Position numbers and translations under genes: made by a program. Of a stretch of 15,460 nt of DNA, positions 13,190 to 15,460 are shown one piece after another (the stretch's first letter is position 1; every line of letters starts with the position of its first letter). Origin of the DNA: JAHBXC01 sp964350875 (GTDB taxonomy: Bacteria > Planctomycetota > Phycisphaerae > Phycisphaerales > UBA1924); assembly GCA_964350875.1 (NCBI GenBank), contig CAYGLT010000059.1:1-15460 (forward strand), read 5' to 3'. Under the pieces are notes generated by a model. The model was not told the DNA's origin. It worked only from the letters and a program-made list of their open reading frames with translations, and searched no databases.

Positions 13190-14638
13190 ATGACGACGAT
13201 CAACGCCGAGCGGACCGAGAAGGACACCATGGGCGAGATGCGCGTGCCCCACGACGCGCTGTACGGGGCCTCGACCCAGCGCGCGGTGCTCAATTTCCCG
13301 GTGTCGGGGCGTCCGGTGCCCGATTCGATCGTGCACGCGTACGCGCTGCTCAAGGCGGTGTGCGCGAAGGTGAACCGTGATCTGGGTCTGCTCGACGCCG
13401 AGCGGGCGCGGGCGATCATCGACGCCGCGGGTCGGATCGAGCGGGGCGATGTGCCGGGCGGGGTGATGCGCCACTTCCCGGTCGATGTGTTCCAGACGGG
13501 CTCGGGCACCTCGACGAACATGAACGCGAACGAGGTCATCGCGAACCTGGTGTGCCTGGATAAGGGCGCGCCGATCGGGTCGAGCAAGAACCCGGAGTAC
13601 ATCGCGAAAGGCGGCGTGCACCCGAACGACCATGTGAACATGGGCCAGTCGAGCAACGACACCTTCCCGACGGCGATGCATATTGCCGCGGCCGTGCGCA
13701 TCAAGGACGCGCTGATCCCGGCGATCGAGCGGCTGGCCGACGCGCTGGACGCCAAGGCGAGCGCGTTCAACGAGATCATCAAGATCGGGCGCACGCACCT
13801 GCAGGACGCGACGCCGATCCGGCTGGGTCAGGAGTTCAGCGGCTACGCGGCGCAGATGCGCATCGGCGTGGAGCGCCTGCACGGCGCGCTGGACGGGCTG
13901 TGTGAATTGGCGCTGGGCGGGACGGCCGTGGGAACGGGGATCAATACCCACCCCGAGTTCGGCGCGCGGGTCGCGGCGGAACTGGCGAAGGGCACGGGCG
14001 TGGCGTTCAAGGAGGCGCGGAACCACTTCGAGGCGCAGCACGCCAAGGACGCGGTGGTCGACGCGAGCGGGCGCATTCGGACGGTGGCGATCTCGCTCTC
14101 GAAGATCGCGAACGACATCCGCCTGATGGGCTGCGGCCCGCGTTGCGGCATCGGCGAGTTGAAGGTGCCCGCCGTCCAGCCGGGGTCGTCGATCATGCCC
14201 GGCAAGGTGAACCCGGTGATCTGCGAGAGCGCGATCATGGTGTCGTGTCAGGTGATCGGCAACGACGCGGCGATCGCGGCGGGGAACATGGGCGGCGTGG
14301 GCAGCGTGCTGGACCTGAATGTGGCGATGCCCATGATGGCCGACAACCTGATGTCGTCGATCCACCTGATCGAGCGCACGGCGCACATGTTCGTGGACCA
14401 CCTGCTCGAGGGTTTGCAGGCCGACGAGGCGCGGTGCGCGGAGCTGATCGAGGGTTCGCTGGCGATGTGCACTTCGCTGGTGCCCGTGATCGGGTACGAC
14501 AAGTCGGCCGCGCTGGCGAAGCAGGCGTACGCGGAGGGCAAGACGGTGCGCGAGTTGGCGCTGGAGCAGAAGGTGCTCCCGGCGGAGGAACTCAACCGCT
14601 TGCTGGACCCGACGAGCATGACGAGAGCGGGGGAGTGA
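13190..14638 (+). CDS. fumC: Class II fumarate hydratase
   Basis: The enzyme interconverts fumarate and L-malate in the TCA cycle. The 482-residue product is slightly longer than typical FumC (about 460-470). Hallmarks: EKDTMGEMRVPHDALYGAST at the N-terminus, TGSGTSTNMNANEV (103-116), HPNDHVNMGQSSNDTFP (144-160), GRTHLQDATP (200-209) with His203 as catalytic base partner, and the superfamily signature GSSIMPGKVNP (332-342). IGYDKSAALAKQAYAEGKT near the end favours fumarase over aspartase. The segment LDLNVAMPMMADNLMSSI differs from the ELNVFKPV form of E. coli and recalls actinobacterial FumC. The ATG at 13190 is chosen because the family N-terminus begins there. Its stop is 6 bases from the stop of the convergent gene, with no terminator between. 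Confidence 0.95.
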   Translation: MTTINAERTEKDTMGEMRVPHDALYGASTQRAVLNFPVSGRPVPDSIVHAYALLKAVCAKVNRDLGLLDAERARAIIDAAGRIERGDVPGGVMRHFPVDVFQTGSGTSTNMNANEVIANLVCLDKGAPIGSSKNPEYIAKGGVHPNDHVNMGQSSNDTFPTAMHIAAAVRIKDALIPAIERLADALDAKASAFNEIIKIGRTHLQDATPIRLGQEFSGYAAQMRIGVERLHGALDGLCELALGGTAVGTGINTHPEFGARVAAELAKGTGVAFKEARNHFEAQHAKDAVVDASGRIRTVAISLSKIANDIRLMGCGPRCGIGELKVPAVQPGSSIMPGKVNPVICESAIMVSCQVIGNDAAIAAGNMGGVGSVLDLNVAMPMMADNLMSSIHLIERTAHMFVDHLLEGLQADEARCAELIEGSLAMCTSLVPVIGYDKSAALAKQAYAEGKTVRELALEQKVLPAEELNRLLDPTSMTRAGE

Positions 14639-14644
14639 GGCCAC

Positions 14645-15109
14645 TTAGGGCCCCATGAAGATCGTGCAGGTGTATCCAGATGCAGAGGCTTCGTATACGC
14701 CATCGCCATCGCAATCGTAGGTAAAGAGGTAAGTGCCGGGGCTTCCTGAACAGCATCCTCTACTGCAGCGCGCCTCTACTTCGCAAATTCCACTGCCGTT
14801 GTCTATGATCCATTCATTGCAAAAGAAATAGCCGGTCCATCCTATCGGGCAACAAATGTAATCATTGTCGCAGTTGCCACCAGAGATGGTAATGCAGAGG
14901 TCGGCGGGAATCCGCCACCCGACGCAATCTTTGGGATCCTCAAGTCCACCGGGAGAAATGGGGCAAAGGATCGGAGTGCCAACTGCGGCGGTGACAGGGT
15001 TGCCACAATAAAAACATGTCGCGAGACCAACGCCTCCGCAGTTATTTGGTGTTGCGGCCCCACTCAATAACAGGGCGGTGCTGGCGACACTCAGGAATCG
15101 CAAAATCAT
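14645..15109 (-). CDS. Small cysteine-rich secreted protein, unknown
   Basis: The 154-residue product has a signal peptide (about residues 1-19, MILRFLSVASTALLLSGAA). The mature part holds 16 cysteines, including two CC pairs (YICCPIG and GCCSG), enough for up to eight disulfides. Near the end DYDCDGDGVYEAS-like sequence (YDCDGDGVYEAS) resembles a calcium-binding loop. No family is recognised. The start is well supported: a TAGGAG binding site lies 8 bases upstream and overlaps the stop codon of the preceding gene (15121-15123), so the two are probably coupled. GC content is clearly lower than in fumC next to it (about 45% in one 60-base line against about 73%), which hints at foreign origin or relaxed constraint. 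Confidence 0.72.
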   Translation of the reverse strand: MILRFLSVASTALLLSGAATPNNCGGVGLATCFYCGNPVTAAVGTPILCPISPGGLEDPKDCVGWRIPADLCITISGGNCDNDYICCPIGWTGYFFCNEWIIDNGSGICEVEARCSRGCCSGSPGTYLFTYDCDGDGVYEASASGYTCTIFMGP

Positions 15110-15120
15110 GGTGTGATCTC

Positions 15121-15460
15121 CTACCTATCGCGGCCGTTGTAGCCGTGCAAGGTATGTTGAACTGGATATCCGGGTACGCCTTGGAAACTGGCTGGATCGA
15201 CCGCGGGTTCAATCATGCTCTCTCGTGTACGGCGCTCTACGCTGCCATCCACGAATGCGACATGCGTGTGTTCGGTGTCTTCAGGCGCTAGAAAGTTGTT
15301 CGAGAGCATCCCTTTGCCACTGGGAAATTTCACATTGCTGACGCGGACTGCCTGCGCATACTGCTCAAGGGTTGAAGTGTCGGCAGATATCGCATTTGTG
15401 TTGTCGTTGTCCCACAGTTCCGGCCGGGTCACGAGGGTCAGCGTGTACCGGAATCGCGAC
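15121..15460 (-). CDS. Pseudopilin-like protein, C-terminal part (5' partial)
   Basis: The frame is open to the window edge; 112 residues are visible and the start lies beyond. A GTG at 15432 is in frame but nine more codons (SRFRYTLTL) continue upstream, so it is not taken as the start. The tail contains EHTHVAFVDGSVERRT, which recalls the H-x-DG motif at the end of planctomycete pseudopilin-like proteins (DUF1559 type), where a prepilin N-terminus would be expected in the missing part. The spacing between His and DG is shorter than in the classical form. The gene precedes the Cys-rich secreted protein by 11 bases on the same strand. The assignment is tentative because the diagnostic N-terminus is absent. 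Confidence 0.5.
   Translation of the reverse strand, partial: SRFRYTLTLVTRPELWDNDNTNAISADTSTLEQYAQAVRVSNVKFPSGKGMLSNNFLAPEDTEHTHVAFVDGSVERRTRESMIEPAVDPASFQGVPGYPVQHTLHGYNGRDR

Noticed and set aside
13124..14644. Antisense open frame covering fumC
   Set aside because: Shadow of the conserved fumarase frame.

Overview
The window looks like chromosomal DNA from a planctomycete, most likely a member of the Phycisphaerae, and probably from a draft or metagenome assembly. The evidence is: high GC for most of its length (hand counts of single lines near 70%); two membrane proteins with the CxxC...GRCPECG zinc ribbon typical of the phylum; a secreted protein ending in a dockerin-like EF-hand pair; a divergent 'DDDD' ClpS; and a pseudopilin-like protein with a DG motif. 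It also holds a 100-N scaffold gap flanked by identical 55-base ends. The organism call is inference from gene types, not from a marker-gene search.

Layout. 1-1469: two tandem paralogous zinc-ribbon/five-helix membrane proteins, the first cut by the window edge. 1560-2030: ndk, with a heptad repeat and a strong intrinsic terminator. 2096-2273: non-coding, rich in inverted repeats. 2274-3530 (minus): TonB-like energy transducer. 3782-4855: secreted thioredoxin-like protein with a helical tail, followed by a terminator. 4967-7340: tight run of clpS-like, D-2-hydroxyacid dehydrogenase and MoeB/ThiF-type E1-like genes. 7344-8296 (minus): tatD, apparently broken only by the assembly gap. 8364-11596: secreted transglutaminase-like protein, NAD(P)HX dehydratase and pdxJ. 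11601-12980 (minus): dockerin-bearing secreted protein. 13190-14638: class II fumarase. 14645-15460 (minus): Cys-rich secreted protein and the tail of a pseudopilin-like gene, in DNA of visibly lower GC. No gene-free stretch exceeds 300 bases; the longest (2031-2273, 3531-3781, 12981-13189) are described under features.

How the genes relate. Most are housekeeping genes: nucleotide balance (ndk), metabolite repair (nnrD), vitamin B6 (pdxJ), TCA cycle (fumC) and TatD nuclease. They are interleaved with cell-envelope and secreted proteins. Two short operons are likely (4967-7340 and 8364-11596). Three convergent pairs end within 3-6 bases of each other with no room for a terminator.

Most notable signals. 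(1) A TANNNT hexamer sits exactly 6 bases before the start codon of four genes, and 8-9 bases before two more, which suggests leaderless transcripts. (2) The ClpS-like protein has Asp at two positions that bind the N-degron amino group in classical ClpS. (3) A low-GC two-gene unit of unknown role lies at the right edge. (4) The 55-bp duplication around the N gap is an assembly artefact that splits tatD. I found no CRISPR array, tRNA, rRNA, transposase or clear defence system.
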